Shown here piece after piece: positions 42,467 to 50,753 of a DNA stretch of 64,000 nt. Position 1 is the first letter of the stretch. The number at the start of each line of letters is the position of its first letter. The position numbers and the translations under genes were made by a program. Source of the stretch: DASUPK01 sp963736305 (GTDB lineage Bacteria > Actinomycetota > Thermoleophilia > Solirubrobacterales > 70-9); NCBI GenBank assembly GCA_963736305.1, contig CAVTOD010000005.1, forward strand, positions 1,054,001-1,118,000, given 5' to 3'. The notes below the pieces were generated by a model. The model had not been told where the DNA came from. It worked only from the letters and a program-made list of their open reading frames with translations, and made no database searches.

Positions 42467-43666
42467 ATGGAAGGTGAGAGGAGCTCGCGGACCCAGGTGG
42501 GGATCGTGGGTGCGGGCCCGGCGGGCCTGGTGTTGTCCCACCTCCTGGCGCTGGAGGGAATCGAGTCGGTCGTCCTCGAGGACCGCAGCCGAGAGTACGT
42601 CGAGAAGCGCGTCCGGGCCGGTGTCCTGGAGCAGGGCACGGTCGACCTGCTCACCGAGCTCGGGCTGGCCGACCGCCTCCACCGCGAGGGGCTCGTCCAC
42701 CACGGGATCGAGCTGCGCTTCGACGGCCAGGGCCATCGGATCGGCTTCGAGGAGCTCGCCGAGGGACGCGCGATCACCGTCTACGGCCAGCAGGAGGTGG
42801 TGAAGGACCTGATCGCGGCGCGGCTCGACTCGGGCGGGCCACTGCTCTTCGAGGTCGACGACGTCAGCCTGGGCGGGATCGACACCGACGAGCCGAGCAT
42901 CAGGTTCACGCACGAGGGCGAGCAGAAGGAGCTGCGCTGCGACGCGATCGCGGGGTGCGACGGATTCCACGGCATCAGCCGCCCGTCGGTTCCGGAGGGC
43001 GTCCTGAGCTACAACGAGCTCGTCTATCCCTTCGCCTGGCTCGGGATCCTGGCCGAGGTCGCGCCCTCGACGGAGGAGCTGATCTACGCGCCGCACGAGC
43101 GGGGCTTCGCGCTGCACAGCCTGCGCTCCCCCGAGCTCAGCCGGCTCTACGTCCAGTGCGATCCGGAGGACTCGCTCGATGACTGGCCCGACGAGCGGAT
43201 CTGGGAGGAGCTCCACCTCCGGCTGGCCCGGGACGACGGCTGGACCCTGAAGGAGGGGCCGCTGATCGAGAAGGCGATCGCGCCGCTGCGCAGCTTCGTC
43301 GCGCAGCCGATGCAGTACGGGCGCCTCTACCTCGCCGGCGACGCCGTCCACATCGTCCCGGCCACCGGCGCCAAGGGCCTGAACCTGGCGGTGGCCGACG
43401 TGCAGGTGCTCGGCGAGGCCCTGGCCGCCTACCTGAAGGGCGGCGACGACTCGAAGCTCCAGGCCTACTCCAATGCCTGCCTGCGCCGGGTCTGGCGAGT
43501 CCAGCACTTCAGCTGGTGGATGACCTGGATGCTGCACCGCTTTCCCGACGACGACGGCTTCATGCGGGGCCTGAGGCGGGCGCAGCTCGAGTACGTCTGC
43601 TCGTCGCGGGCCGCGGCGGCGACGCTGGCCGAGAACTACGTCGGTCTGGGCCGGGTCTGGCGATGA
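42467..43666 (+). CDS. pobA: 4-hydroxybenzoate 3-monooxygenase
   Basis: This 399-residue flavoprotein hydroxylase converts 4-hydroxybenzoate to protocatechuate using NAD(P)H and oxygen. The FAD motif GAGPAG is at 15-20, the DG motif in AGCDGFHG, and the second FAD motif in AGDAVHIVPATGAKGLNLA. The early RVRAGVLEQGTVDLL segment is diagnostic of PobA. The length is the family norm (about 390-395). GTGAGGAGAGGGC precedes the ATG. The product feeds the pca genes 6 kb downstream. Confidence 0.93.
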   Translation: MEGERSSRTQVGIVGAGPAGLVLSHLLALEGIESVVLEDRSREYVEKRVRAGVLEQGTVDLLTELGLADRLHREGLVHHGIELRFDGQGHRIGFEELAEGRAITVYGQQEVVKDLIAARLDSGGPLLFEVDDVSLGGIDTDEPSIRFTHEGEQKELRCDAIAGCDGFHGISRPSVPEGVLSYNELVYPFAWLGILAEVAPSTEELIYAPHERGFALHSLRSPELSRLYVQCDPEDSLDDWPDERIWEELHLRLARDDGWTLKEGPLIEKAIAPLRSFVAQPMQYGRLYLAGDAVHIVPATGAKGLNLAVADVQVLGEALAAYLKGGDDSKLQAYSNACLRRVWRVQHFSWWMTWMLHRFPDDDGFMRGLRRAQLEYVCSSRAAAATLAENYVGLGRVWR

Positions 43667-44484
43667 CTGCGGTTGAGGAGCTCTTCGACGTTCGCGACGC
43701 GCGCGTCGTGGTCACGGGTGCGGCCAGCGGGCTTGGCCTGGCGATGGCCGAGGTGATGGCGGACGCCGGCGCCTGGGTGACGCTCGCCGACCTGGATCCG
43801 AAGCGCCTCGAGGCCGAGACGGCGCGCCTTGCCGACGCCGGCGGACAGGTGCGCTCCTTCCAGGTGGACGTGTCCGATCGCGAGCAGGTGCAGGCGCTGA
43901 TCGACGACGTCGTGGCGGAGCAGGACGGCATCGATGTCCTCTACGCCAACGCCGGGATCTCGCTGGAGCCTGGAATCACCGACCCGAAGGGCGGGATCGG
44001 GGCGATCGAGCCGGGGACGTGGGAGCGGGTGGTCGGCGTCAACCTGAACGGGGTCGTCTTCACGATGGGAGCTGCGGCCGAGGTGATGAAGAGCCAGGGC
44101 TCGGGCAAGATCGTCGTCACCGCCTCGAACGCCGGGCTCAAGGTCGAGCCGCTCGTCGGCTACTCGTACGCGGCGACCAAGGCGGCCGTGATCCACGTGG
44201 TCCGCCAGGCGGCCGTCGAGCTCGCCCCGCACGGCGTCAACGTCAACGCGATCGCGCCCGGTCCGTTCCGCACCCGCATCGGCAGCGGCGAGCTTCCGGA
44301 CGAGCGGATCGAGGGAATCTGGTCCGAGCTGATCCCGATCGGCCGGATGGCCGAGACCGACGAGCTCAAGGGACTTGTCTTGATGCTGGGGTCGCCCGCG
44401 GCGAGCTTCATCACCGGCGCCGTGGTCCTGATCGACGGCGGGGCGATGCCCTCGTCCTTCCGTGACGAGATCAGCCTGGGCTAG
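43663..44484 (+). CDS. Short-chain dehydrogenase/reductase
   Basis: This 273-residue SDR has VVTGAASGLGLAMA near the start, a YANAG form of the NNAG motif, and the YAATK catalytic block. The Y in place of N in NNAG is a small oddity. The ATG overlaps the pobA stop by 4 bases. The substrate is unknown; oxidation of an aryl alcohol or of a side-chain hydroxyl would fit. Confidence 0.85.
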   Translation: MTAVEELFDVRDARVVVTGAASGLGLAMAEVMADAGAWVTLADLDPKRLEAETARLADAGGQVRSFQVDVSDREQVQALIDDVVAEQDGIDVLYANAGISLEPGITDPKGGIGAIEPGTWERVVGVNLNGVVFTMGAAAEVMKSQGSGKIVVTASNAGLKVEPLVGYSYAATKAAVIHVVRQAAVELAPHGVNVNAIAPGPFRTRIGSGELPDERIEGIWSELIPIGRMAETDELKGLVLMLGSPAASFITGAVVLIDGGAMPSSFRDEISLG

Positions 44485-44490
44485 CTGAGC

Positions 44491-44613
44491 ATGAGGTACG
44501 CCGTATTGATGTACGCCGACCCTGCGCCTACGCAGGCCATGTCGAAATCGGCAGTGGACGTGGTGCTGCGAAAGCACGAGGCACTGCGTGAGGAGCTCAC
44601 CGCTTGCTGGTGA
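44491..44613 (+). pseudogene. Truncated YCII/DGPF-domain remnant
   Basis: A 40-codon frame begins MRYAVLMYADPA and continues with KHEALREEL before a stop. This is the start of YCII-related (DGPF) proteins, which normally have about 110-140 residues and open with a K-Y-x-L-L-I/M-Y start. The rest of the domain is missing, and no continuation is seen in other frames before the next promoter. It looks like the 5' stub of a deleted gene. Confidence 0.45.
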
Positions 44614-44617
44614 CCGT

Positions 44618-44646
44618 TTGAGCCAATTGACCAAATCCTTTAGGTT
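44618..44646 (+). promoter_or_regulatory. Candidate promoter giving a leaderless alcohol dehydrogenase mRNA
   Basis: TTGAGC (44618-44623) and TAGGTT (44641-44646) are separated by exactly 17 bases. The GTG start at 44653 lies 7 bases after the -10, where transcription should begin. No Shine-Dalgarno sequence precedes the GTG, which agrees with a leaderless transcript, common in actinobacteria. Confidence 0.55.
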
Positions 44647-44652
44647 GTTGCC

Positions 44653-45681
44653 GTGCTCGCTGCGGTGACTCAGGGGGTTGGGGACATGAAGGTGATCGAC
44701 ATCCCCGAGCCGCCGGCGCCGGGGCCGGGCGAGGTGATCGTCCACCCGGATGCGATCGGCATCTGCGGCTCAGACTTCCACTTCCTCGCCGGCGAGCTGC
44801 AGATCTTCGAGGGTTCGCCCTTCCCGCGGATCCAGGGCCACGAGGTGACCGGGATCGTCGAGCAGATCGGTCCCGAGACAGAGGGCCGGGCGGCGGTCGG
44901 CGACCGGGTCGCGATCCTCCCGATCAGCAACTGCGGCAGCTGCTACGCGTGCAGCGTCGGCCGCGGCAACGTCTGCGACAACTTCAGCCTGGTCGGGATC
45001 CACACCGACGGCGGCCTCCAGGAGAAGCTGCTCGTCCCGGAGTCCCAGATCTTCCCGATCGATGCAAAGCCGGAGGTCGCGGCGCTCGCCGAGCCCTTCT
45101 CGATCGCGGTCCGCACCATCAATCGCTCCGGAGTGGGCGAGGGCGAGAGGGTCGTAGTGCTCGGCGCGGGCCCGATCGGGCAGGCCGTGCACCTGCTCGC
45201 GCGCGAGCGCGGGGCATCGACGCTGCTGGTCGACCGGATCGGCAGCCGCCTGGAGCTCGCCACCGCGACCGGTGCGGAGGGCCTGCTCTGGGAGGATCGC
45301 GACCAGGTGGTCGAGGCCTGTCGCGAGTGGGCCGGGGGCGAGGGCCCTCCGCTGGTGATCGACGCGACGGGTGCCCCCGATCCGATTCGCGCCGCCGTGG
45401 ACATGGTCGCCTCGGCCGGCCGGGTCGTGGTGGTCGGGATGTCGGGCGAGGAGGTCCCGCTGCGCATCGGCGCCTTCACCGAGAAGGAGATCGACCTGCT
45501 CGGCGTGAGCTGCTGTGGGCCCGCGGAGTTCGCCGAGGCGGTCCGCTTCGTGGAGTCCAATGAAGGCCTGCTCGAGCCCCTGATCAGCCGCCGCTTCTCT
45601 CTCGAGCAGGCGCCCGAGGCGGTCGCCTACGCGATGGAGAATCCAGCGGACGTGGTCAAGGTGGTCATCACAGGCGCCTGA
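44653..45681 (+). CDS. Zinc-dependent alcohol dehydrogenase (threonine/sorbitol dehydrogenase type)
   Basis: This 342-residue medium-chain dehydrogenase has the catalytic zinc site in GICGSDFH and GHEVTG, the structural zinc cysteines in CGSCYACSVGRGNVC and the Rossmann motif VVLGAGPIGQAVHLLA. It would oxidise a secondary or polyol-type alcohol with NAD. It has its own candidate leaderless promoter and is not coupled to the SDR upstream. The substrate is unknown. Confidence 0.86.
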   Translation: MLAAVTQGVGDMKVIDIPEPPAPGPGEVIVHPDAIGICGSDFHFLAGELQIFEGSPFPRIQGHEVTGIVEQIGPETEGRAAVGDRVAILPISNCGSCYACSVGRGNVCDNFSLVGIHTDGGLQEKLLVPESQIFPIDAKPEVAALAEPFSIAVRTINRSGVGEGERVVVLGAGPIGQAVHLLARERGASTLLVDRIGSRLELATATGAEGLLWEDRDQVVEACREWAGGEGPPLVIDATGAPDPIRAAVDMVASAGRVVVVGMSGEEVPLRIGAFTEKEIDLLGVSCCGPAEFAEAVRFVESNEGLLEPLISRRFSLEQAPEAVAYAMENPADVVKVVITGA

Positions 45682-45688
45682 CGTGTAC

Positions 45689-45717
45689 CTGACAAATACT
45701 CTGACTTATCCGATAGT
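45689..45717 (+). promoter_or_regulatory. Candidate promoter of the second PaaK-like/pca superoperon
   Basis: CTGACA (45689-45694) and GATAGT (45712-45717) are 17 bases apart. The CCTGACAAATAC around the -35 resembles sequences in the divergent region at 16765 and upstream of the GMC operon, so it may also hold a regulator site. Transcription would start near 45724. Confidence 0.5.
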
Positions 45718-45768
45718 GTGCGCCGGGAGGCGCAAAATGGCGATGTGCGTGACGAGGAGGAGGGCGAC

Positions 45769-47046
45769 TTGACGGCCGAAGGCCAGGCGGTGAGCGTGCA
45801 GCCAGCGGCCGGGGCCAACGACGAGCGAGTCGGCGAGCTGCTCGATCTGGTTCTCGACCGCAATCCCTTTCAGCGCGGCCGGGCCGAGGCCCTCGAGTTG
45901 GGCGCACAGCCGAGCCTCACGGAGCTGCGGCCGCTGACGAAGCGCGACCTCGTGGCCGACCAGGAGCGCCACCCGCCCTTCGGCACGAATCTGACCTACC
46001 CGCTGGATCACTACACGCAGGTGTTCCAGACCAGCGGGACGACCGCGCATCCCCTCAGGGTCCTGGAGACGGCCGAGGACTGGGAGTGGTGGCGGGAGCG
46101 CTTCGCCAACACCATGCGGATCGCCGGGATCCAGTCGAGCGACCGGGTCGCGCTCGCCTTCTCGTTCGGGCCGCACGTCCAGTTCTGGGCCGCGAAGGGG
46201 GGGCTCGAGGACCTCGGCGCGATGGGCATCTCGCTGGGCGGGATGGGCTCGGTGCAGCGGCTGCAGACCATCGCGGAGGTCCAGGCGACGACACTGTGGT
46301 GCACCCCGACTTACGCGCTTCATCTGCTGGAGGTGGCGGTCGAGCAGCGGCTGGAGTCCGCCTTCGAGAGGATCGACCGCGTGCTCTGCACCGGCGAGCC
46401 GGGCGGCTCGCTGCCGGGCGTCCGCTCCCGGATCGAGGAGGGTCTCGGCGCCGTCGTCATCGACCACGCCGGCCTCACCGAGGCGGGCCCCTTCGGCGAT
46501 CCCTGTCCCGAGGGCCATGGCCTGCACATCGACGAGAACGAGTTCGTCTGCGAGATCCTCGACGAGGACATGAGCCCGACGGCTCAGGGAGAGAAGGGGG
46601 AGCTCGTGATCACGCCGCTTCGGCTCACCGGCTTCCCGGCGCTTCGCTACCGGACGGGCGACTCCGTGATCGCGACCGACGAGCGCTGCCCGGCCGGGCA
46701 CGAGGGCCGCTGGCTTCCTGGCGGGATCGTCGGGCGGACGGATGACATGGTCGTCGTCCGCGGCATGAACGTGTACCCCTCGGCGATCGAGGAGGCGGTT
46801 CGGCAGGTCTCGACCTCCAGCGAGTTCCGGATCACCTTCTACACCGAGCGCAGCGGCATGGACGAGGTCAAGCTCGAGGTCGAGTTGACCGAGGGCACCG
46901 ATGCGCGCCGGCTCCAGGAGACGATGCGCCAGCAGCTCGGGCTGCGCGTCCGGGTGGTCCCGATCGCCCCCGGCATCCTGCCCCGGGAGACCGGGAAGGC
47001 GCGCCGCGTCGTGGATGAGCGCACCTCGAGATGGGTCGCCTCGTGA
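45769..47046 (+). CDS. PaaK-family arylate-CoA ligase (second copy)
   Basis: This adenylate-forming ligase of about 425 residues has the motif VFQTSGTTAHPLRV in place of the usual SGTTGKPT, and RTDDMVVVRGMNVYPSAIEE and PRETGKARRVVDER at the C-terminus as in PaaK. The glycine-lysine of the phosphate loop is replaced by alanine-histidine, a notable change. The TTG at 45769 is chosen because GAGGAGGAG lies just upstream; the frame is open to a GTG at 45718, but that lies before the expected transcription start. It probably activates an aromatic acid for the routes encoded nearby. Confidence 0.72.
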   Translation: MTAEGQAVSVQPAAGANDERVGELLDLVLDRNPFQRGRAEALELGAQPSLTELRPLTKRDLVADQERHPPFGTNLTYPLDHYTQVFQTSGTTAHPLRVLETAEDWEWWRERFANTMRIAGIQSSDRVALAFSFGPHVQFWAAKGGLEDLGAMGISLGGMGSVQRLQTIAEVQATTLWCTPTYALHLLEVAVEQRLESAFERIDRVLCTGEPGGSLPGVRSRIEEGLGAVVIDHAGLTEAGPFGDPCPEGHGLHIDENEFVCEILDEDMSPTAQGEKGELVITPLRLTGFPALRYRTGDSVIATDERCPAGHEGRWLPGGIVGRTDDMVVVRGMNVYPSAIEEAVRQVSTSSEFRITFYTERSGMDEVKLEVELTEGTDARRLQETMRQQLGLRVRVVPIAPGILPRETGKARRVVDERTSRWVAS

Positions 47047-47834
47047 GCGCCCAGCGGGCCAAGCCCGGCGCGCGGGCGCGGCCGCAGGCCCGCCAGATCC
47101 GCGGCGCCTCGGAGCAGGTCGCGGTGCAGATCCAGCACTACGTCCAGGAGGAGGGGCTCGGGCCGGGTGACTTCCTCGGCCGCGAGGAGGACCTCGCGGC
47201 CGAGTTCGGGGTCAGCCGCCCGACCCTGCGCGAGGCGCTCAAGCTCCTCTCCAGCGGCAACCTGATCCGCGCGACGAAGGGCCCCGGTGGCGGCATCTTC
47301 GTGGCGCACACCGCAGAGCAGGGAATGGGGCGGAGCCTCAGCGACGCGATCGCGATGATGCTCGAGACCGAGGCGGTCAGCCTGCACGAGCTGCTCGACG
47401 CCAGGCTGTTGCTCGAGGTCCCGCTCGCCGGCCTCGCCGCCTACCAGCCCGACGAGGAGACGCTCACCCGGCTGCGCTTGGCCGTGGACGCGGCGGCCGC
47501 CGCTCCCGACGACGTCGAGATCGTCTCCGCCACCGACGCCGAGATCCACCAGACGATCGCCGCCGCTGCCGGCAACCGGATGATCCAGGCCCTCACCAAC
47601 TGGATCTTCGAGGTGCTGCAGCCCTCCCTGATCGAGGTGCTGAAGCCGGCCGTCGTCCACTCCGCGCTCGTCGAGCAGCACGAGGCGCTGGTGTCGGCGG
47701 TCGAGAAGGGCGACCCCGCGCGCGCCGAGCGCGCGATGAAGGACCACCTGCTCTACCTGCGCGATGTCCTCGGCATGGTCCAGGACGAGCCGGAGGCCCC
47801 ACCCGCGGCCGCCGCGGGGGCGACGGGTGGCTGA
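47043..47834 (+). CDS. GntR-family transcriptional regulator, FCD subgroup (second)
   Basis: This 263-residue regulator has a winged helix at about 22-88 (REEDLAAEFGVSRPTLREAL) and an FCD domain with DAEIHQTIAAAAGN and QHEALVSAVEKGD. The GTG overlaps the ligase stop by 4 bases, and its own stop overlaps the CoA-transferase start by 8. Being inside the operon, it probably controls the ligase-pca transcript by feedback. An ATG four codons earlier is the alternative start. Confidence 0.85.
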   Translation: MSAQRAKPGARARPQARQIRGASEQVAVQIQHYVQEEGLGPGDFLGREEDLAAEFGVSRPTLREALKLLSSGNLIRATKGPGGGIFVAHTAEQGMGRSLSDAIAMMLETEAVSLHELLDARLLLEVPLAGLAAYQPDEETLTRLRLAVDAAAAAPDDVEIVSATDAEIHQTIAAAAGNRMIQALTNWIFEVLQPSLIEVLKPAVVHSALVEQHEALVSAVEKGDPARAERAMKDHLLYLRDVLGMVQDEPEAPPAAAAGATGG

Positions 47835-48648
47835 GCTCCTCGCTCTGGACGAGGCGATCGCCGAGTTCGTCCACGACGGCGACACCGTGGCGCTCGAGGG
47901 CTTCACCCACCTGATCCCGTTCGCCGCCGGCCACGAGATCATCCGGCAGCGACGGCGCGACCTGACCCTGATCCGGATGACCCCGGATCTGATCTATGAC
48001 CAGATGATCGGCGCTGGCTGTGCCCGCAGGCTGATCTTCTCCTGGGGAGGCAACCCGGGCGTCGGCTCCCTGCGGCGCTTGCGCGACGCCGTCGAGCACG
48101 ATTGGCCGGCGCCGCTCGAGCTCGAGGAGCACAGCCACGCCGGGATGGCGGCGCGCTACGCCGCCGGGGCCTCGAACCTCCCCTTCGGAACGCTCCGCGG
48201 CTACGTCGGCACGGAGCTGATGGAGCACACCCACGGCACGATCGCCGAGATCAAGTGCCCGTTCACCGGCGAGGCTCTGACCGCGGTGCGCGCTCTCCGG
48301 CCCGACGTCGGCATCGTCCACGCGCAGCGCGCCGACCGCCAGGGCAACGTCCAGATCTGGGGCATCGTCGGCGTCCAGAAGGAGATCGTGCTCGCCTCGA
48401 CCCGCTCGCTGGTCACGGTGGAGGAGATCGTCGAGGAGCTCGAGCCTAGGCCCGGTGCGATCGTCTTGCCGACGTGGGCGGTCGGGGCGGTCGCCGAGGC
48501 ACCGCGCGGGGCCCATCCCTCCTACGCGCACGACTACTACGACCGCGACAACGGCTTCTATCAGCGCTGGGACGAGATCAGCCGCGACCGGGAGACCTTC
48601 CAGGCGTGGATGGAGGAGCACGTGATGAAGGCGGCCGGCGTCGCATGA
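47827..48648 (+). CDS. pcaI: 3-oxoadipate CoA-transferase subunit A
   Basis: This 273-residue family I CoA-transferase alpha subunit begins with LALDEAIAEFVHDGDTVALE, and GFTHLIPFAAGHEII sits in the CoA-binding start region. Alone it would be read as glutaconate- or 3-oxoadipate-type; the following subunit B and pcaHGBDC genes make 3-oxoadipate the clear substrate (CoA moved from succinyl-CoA). The GTG start is inside the GntR stop region. The thiolase PcaF that would finish the pathway is not in the window. Confidence 0.82.
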   Translation: MAELLALDEAIAEFVHDGDTVALEGFTHLIPFAAGHEIIRQRRRDLTLIRMTPDLIYDQMIGAGCARRLIFSWGGNPGVGSLRRLRDAVEHDWPAPLELEEHSHAGMAARYAAGASNLPFGTLRGYVGTELMEHTHGTIAEIKCPFTGEALTAVRALRPDVGIVHAQRADRQGNVQIWGIVGVQKEIVLASTRSLVTVEEIVEELEPRPGAIVLPTWAVGAVAEAPRGAHPSYAHDYYDRDNGFYQRWDEISRDRETFQAWMEEHVMKAAGVA

Positions 48649-49421
48649 CGACCAAGCCCCAGACGGCCGTCTCGGCCGACGAGATGATGACCATCGTCGC
48701 GTCCCGCGCCCTGACGGACGAGACCGTCTGCTTCGTCGGCATCGGCCTGCCGAGCACCGCGGCGAACCTGGCGAGGCTGACCCACGCCCCGCGCACGGTC
48801 CTGGTCTACGAGTCGGGCACGATCGGCTCGAAGCCCACGACGCTGCCGCTCTCGATCGGCGACGGCGAGCTCGCATCGACGGCGGATGCGGTCGTCCCGG
48901 TGCCGGAGATCTTCGCCTACTGGCTCCAGGGCGGGCGGATCGACGTCGGCTTCCTCGGGGCGGCGCAGATCGACCGGCTCGGCAACCTGAACAGCACGGT
49001 GATCGGCGACTACGACCGGCCCAAGGTTCGCCTGCCCGGTGGCGGCGGTGCGCCTGAGATCGCCGCGATGGCGAAGGAGGTGATCGTGATGCTCCGCCAG
49101 TCGCGGCGGAGCTTCGTCGATCGCCTGGACTTCCGCTCGTCGGTCGGCTACGGAGCCGCGCCGGGTGATCGCGACCGCCTCGGAATGCCGGGGCGCGGTC
49201 CCACGGTCGTGATCACCGACCTCGGCGTGCTCCGCCCAGACCCCGAGAGCCGCGAGCTGACGTTGACGCAGGTCCATCCAGGCGTCACGGCCCAGCAGGC
49301 CCGAGAGCAGACCGGCTGGCCGCTGCGAGTCTCCGAGGAGCTCGAGGAGACCGAGCCACCCTCGGACGAGGAGCTGCGGGAGCTCCGGGATCTGCGTAAG
49401 ACGCTGGAGGGGAGCGCGTGA
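48645..49421 (+). CDS. pcaJ: 3-oxoadipate CoA-transferase subunit B
   Basis: This 258-residue beta subunit carries the likely active-site glutamate in VYESGTIG, where the acyl-glutamyl intermediate forms, and FLGAAQIDRLGNLNSTVIGDY further on. The acidic, charged C-terminus beyond LRVSEELEE is a variable tail. The ATG overlaps the subunit A stop and the stop overlaps the pcaH GTG, each by 4 bases. Confidence 0.83.
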   Translation: MTTKPQTAVSADEMMTIVASRALTDETVCFVGIGLPSTAANLARLTHAPRTVLVYESGTIGSKPTTLPLSIGDGELASTADAVVPVPEIFAYWLQGGRIDVGFLGAAQIDRLGNLNSTVIGDYDRPKVRLPGGGGAPEIAAMAKEVIVMLRQSRRSFVDRLDFRSSVGYGAAPGDRDRLGMPGRGPTVVITDLGVLRPDPESRELTLTQVHPGVTAQQAREQTGWPLRVSEELEETEPPSDEELRELRDLRKTLEGSA

Positions 49422-50188
49422 GTGGGAAGGACGACCAGGCGACGATCAAGGAGGAGAGCACGGTGGCATCGGAGCTGACCAGGAACGGAGGGGTGCTCGG
49501 CTACCGCCGGGACGACCTCGAGATCAACCCGCCTTATCTCTATCCCGACTACGTCTCGACCCGGACGCGGGCGCCGAAGCGGCCGCTGGTGCCGATGCCG
49601 CACACCCTCTCGGAGGTGACCGGGCCCGTCTACGGCCACGAGCGGATCGGAGAGCTCGACCACGATCTCACCCGGCAGCACGACGGCGAGCCTGTCGGCG
49701 AGCGGATCATCGTCCACGGGCGCCTGCTCGACGGCGACGGCAAGCCGGTTCGCAATTCGCTGATCGAGATCTGGCAGGCGAACGCCGGGGGGCGCTATCG
49801 CCATCAGGGCGATCAGCATCCGGCCGCCCTCGACCCGAACTTCAGCGGGGGCGGGCGATGCATGACCGACGACGACGGCCGCTACGAGTTCGTCACGATC
49901 AAGCCCGGGGCGTACCCGTGGCAGAACAACCCGAACGCCTGGCGCTCGCGACACATCCACTTCTCGCTCTTCGGCCCCGCGTTCGCCACGCGCCTGATCA
50001 CCCAGATGTTCTTCCCGGGCGATTCGCTCTTCTTCCAGGACCCGATCTTCAACTCGGTGCGCGACGAGAAGGCCCGGGACCGGATGATCTGCGCCTACGA
50101 CCACGACCGGACGGTCGAGGAGTGGGCCCTGGGCTACCGATACGACATCGTGCTCCGCGGGCGCGAAGCGACCCCGATGGAGGACTGA
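49418..50188 (+). CDS. pcaH: Protocatechuate 3,4-dioxygenase beta subunit
   Basis: This 256-residue intradiol dioxygenase subunit provides the iron site: Tyr in GGRYRH, Tyr in the YPW segment, and two His in RSRHIHFS. GRCMTDDDGRYEFVTIKPG precedes them as in other PcaH proteins. With PcaG it opens protocatechuate to 3-carboxy-cis,cis-muconate. The first 25 residues before the conserved YRRDDLEINPPY are extra. The GTG start is set by the 4-base overlap with pcaJ. Confidence 0.95.
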   Translation: MSGKDDQATIKEESTVASELTRNGGVLGYRRDDLEINPPYLYPDYVSTRTRAPKRPLVPMPHTLSEVTGPVYGHERIGELDHDLTRQHDGEPVGERIIVHGRLLDGDGKPVRNSLIEIWQANAGGRYRHQGDQHPAALDPNFSGGGRCMTDDDGRYEFVTIKPGAYPWQNNPNAWRSRHIHFSLFGPAFATRLITQMFFPGDSLFFQDPIFNSVRDEKARDRMICAYDHDRTVEEWALGYRYDIVLRGREATPMED

Positions 50189-50189
50189 G

Positions 50190-50753
50190 ATGCCGGCGCT
50201 CACCCCCTCCCAGACGATCGGCCCGTTTCTGCACATCGAGCTGCCCTACGAGGGCGAGGACAAGCTGGTCCAACCCAACCATCCCGGGGCAATCCGACTG
50301 CTCGGCACCGTCACCGACGGGGAGGGCGAAGCCGTCGATGACTCCTTGGTGGAGATCTGGCAGGCGAACGCGGCGGGCCGCTATGCGCATCCGGAGGACA
50401 CCCGCGAGGAACTCCCTCTCGAGGAGGGCTTCACCGGATTCGGCCGCTGCGCCACCGACCACGAGGGCCGCTACGAGTTCCTCACCGTCAAGCCCGGCCC
50501 CGTGCCGGGCCCCGACGGCGGCGTCCAGGCGCCCCACATCGACGTCTCGGTGTTCGCCCGGGGGCTCCTCAACAGGCTGGTGACCAGGATCTACTTCCCC
50601 GACGAGGCCGAGGCGAACGCCGCCGACCCGGTCCTCTCTCTGATCGAGGACGAGGCCGAGCGGCAGACGCTGGTCGCGAGCCAGGACGACGGCGCCCTCC
50701 GCTTCGACATCCGCCTGCAGGGCGACGGCGAGACCACCTTCTTCGTCATCTAG
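50190..50753 (+). CDS. pcaG: Protocatechuate 3,4-dioxygenase alpha subunit
   Basis: This 187-residue alpha subunit has the PcaG start LTPSQTIGPFLHIELPY, the WQANAAGRYAHPED segment and TRIYFPDEAEANAADPVL. It lacks the full set of iron ligands, as expected, since those come from PcaH. One base separates it from pcaH. The stop TAG is directly followed by the ATG of a small frame. Confidence 0.94.
   Translation: MPALTPSQTIGPFLHIELPYEGEDKLVQPNHPGAIRLLGTVTDGEGEAVDDSLVEIWQANAAGRYAHPEDTREELPLEEGFTGFGRCATDHEGRYEFLTVKPGPVPGPDGGVQAPHIDVSVFARGLLNRLVTRIYFPDEAEANAADPVLSLIEDEAERQTLVASQDDGALRFDIRLQGDGETTFFVI

Noticed and set aside
44485..44652. Intrinsic terminator after the SDR gene
   Set aside because: No stem followed by a T-run is present. 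The region holds the YCII stub and a promoter instead.
48474..48644. Extended N-terminus for CoA-transferase subunit B
   Set aside because: The extra residues are an out-of-frame reading of subunit A. The ATG at 48645 overlapping the upstream stop is the natural start.
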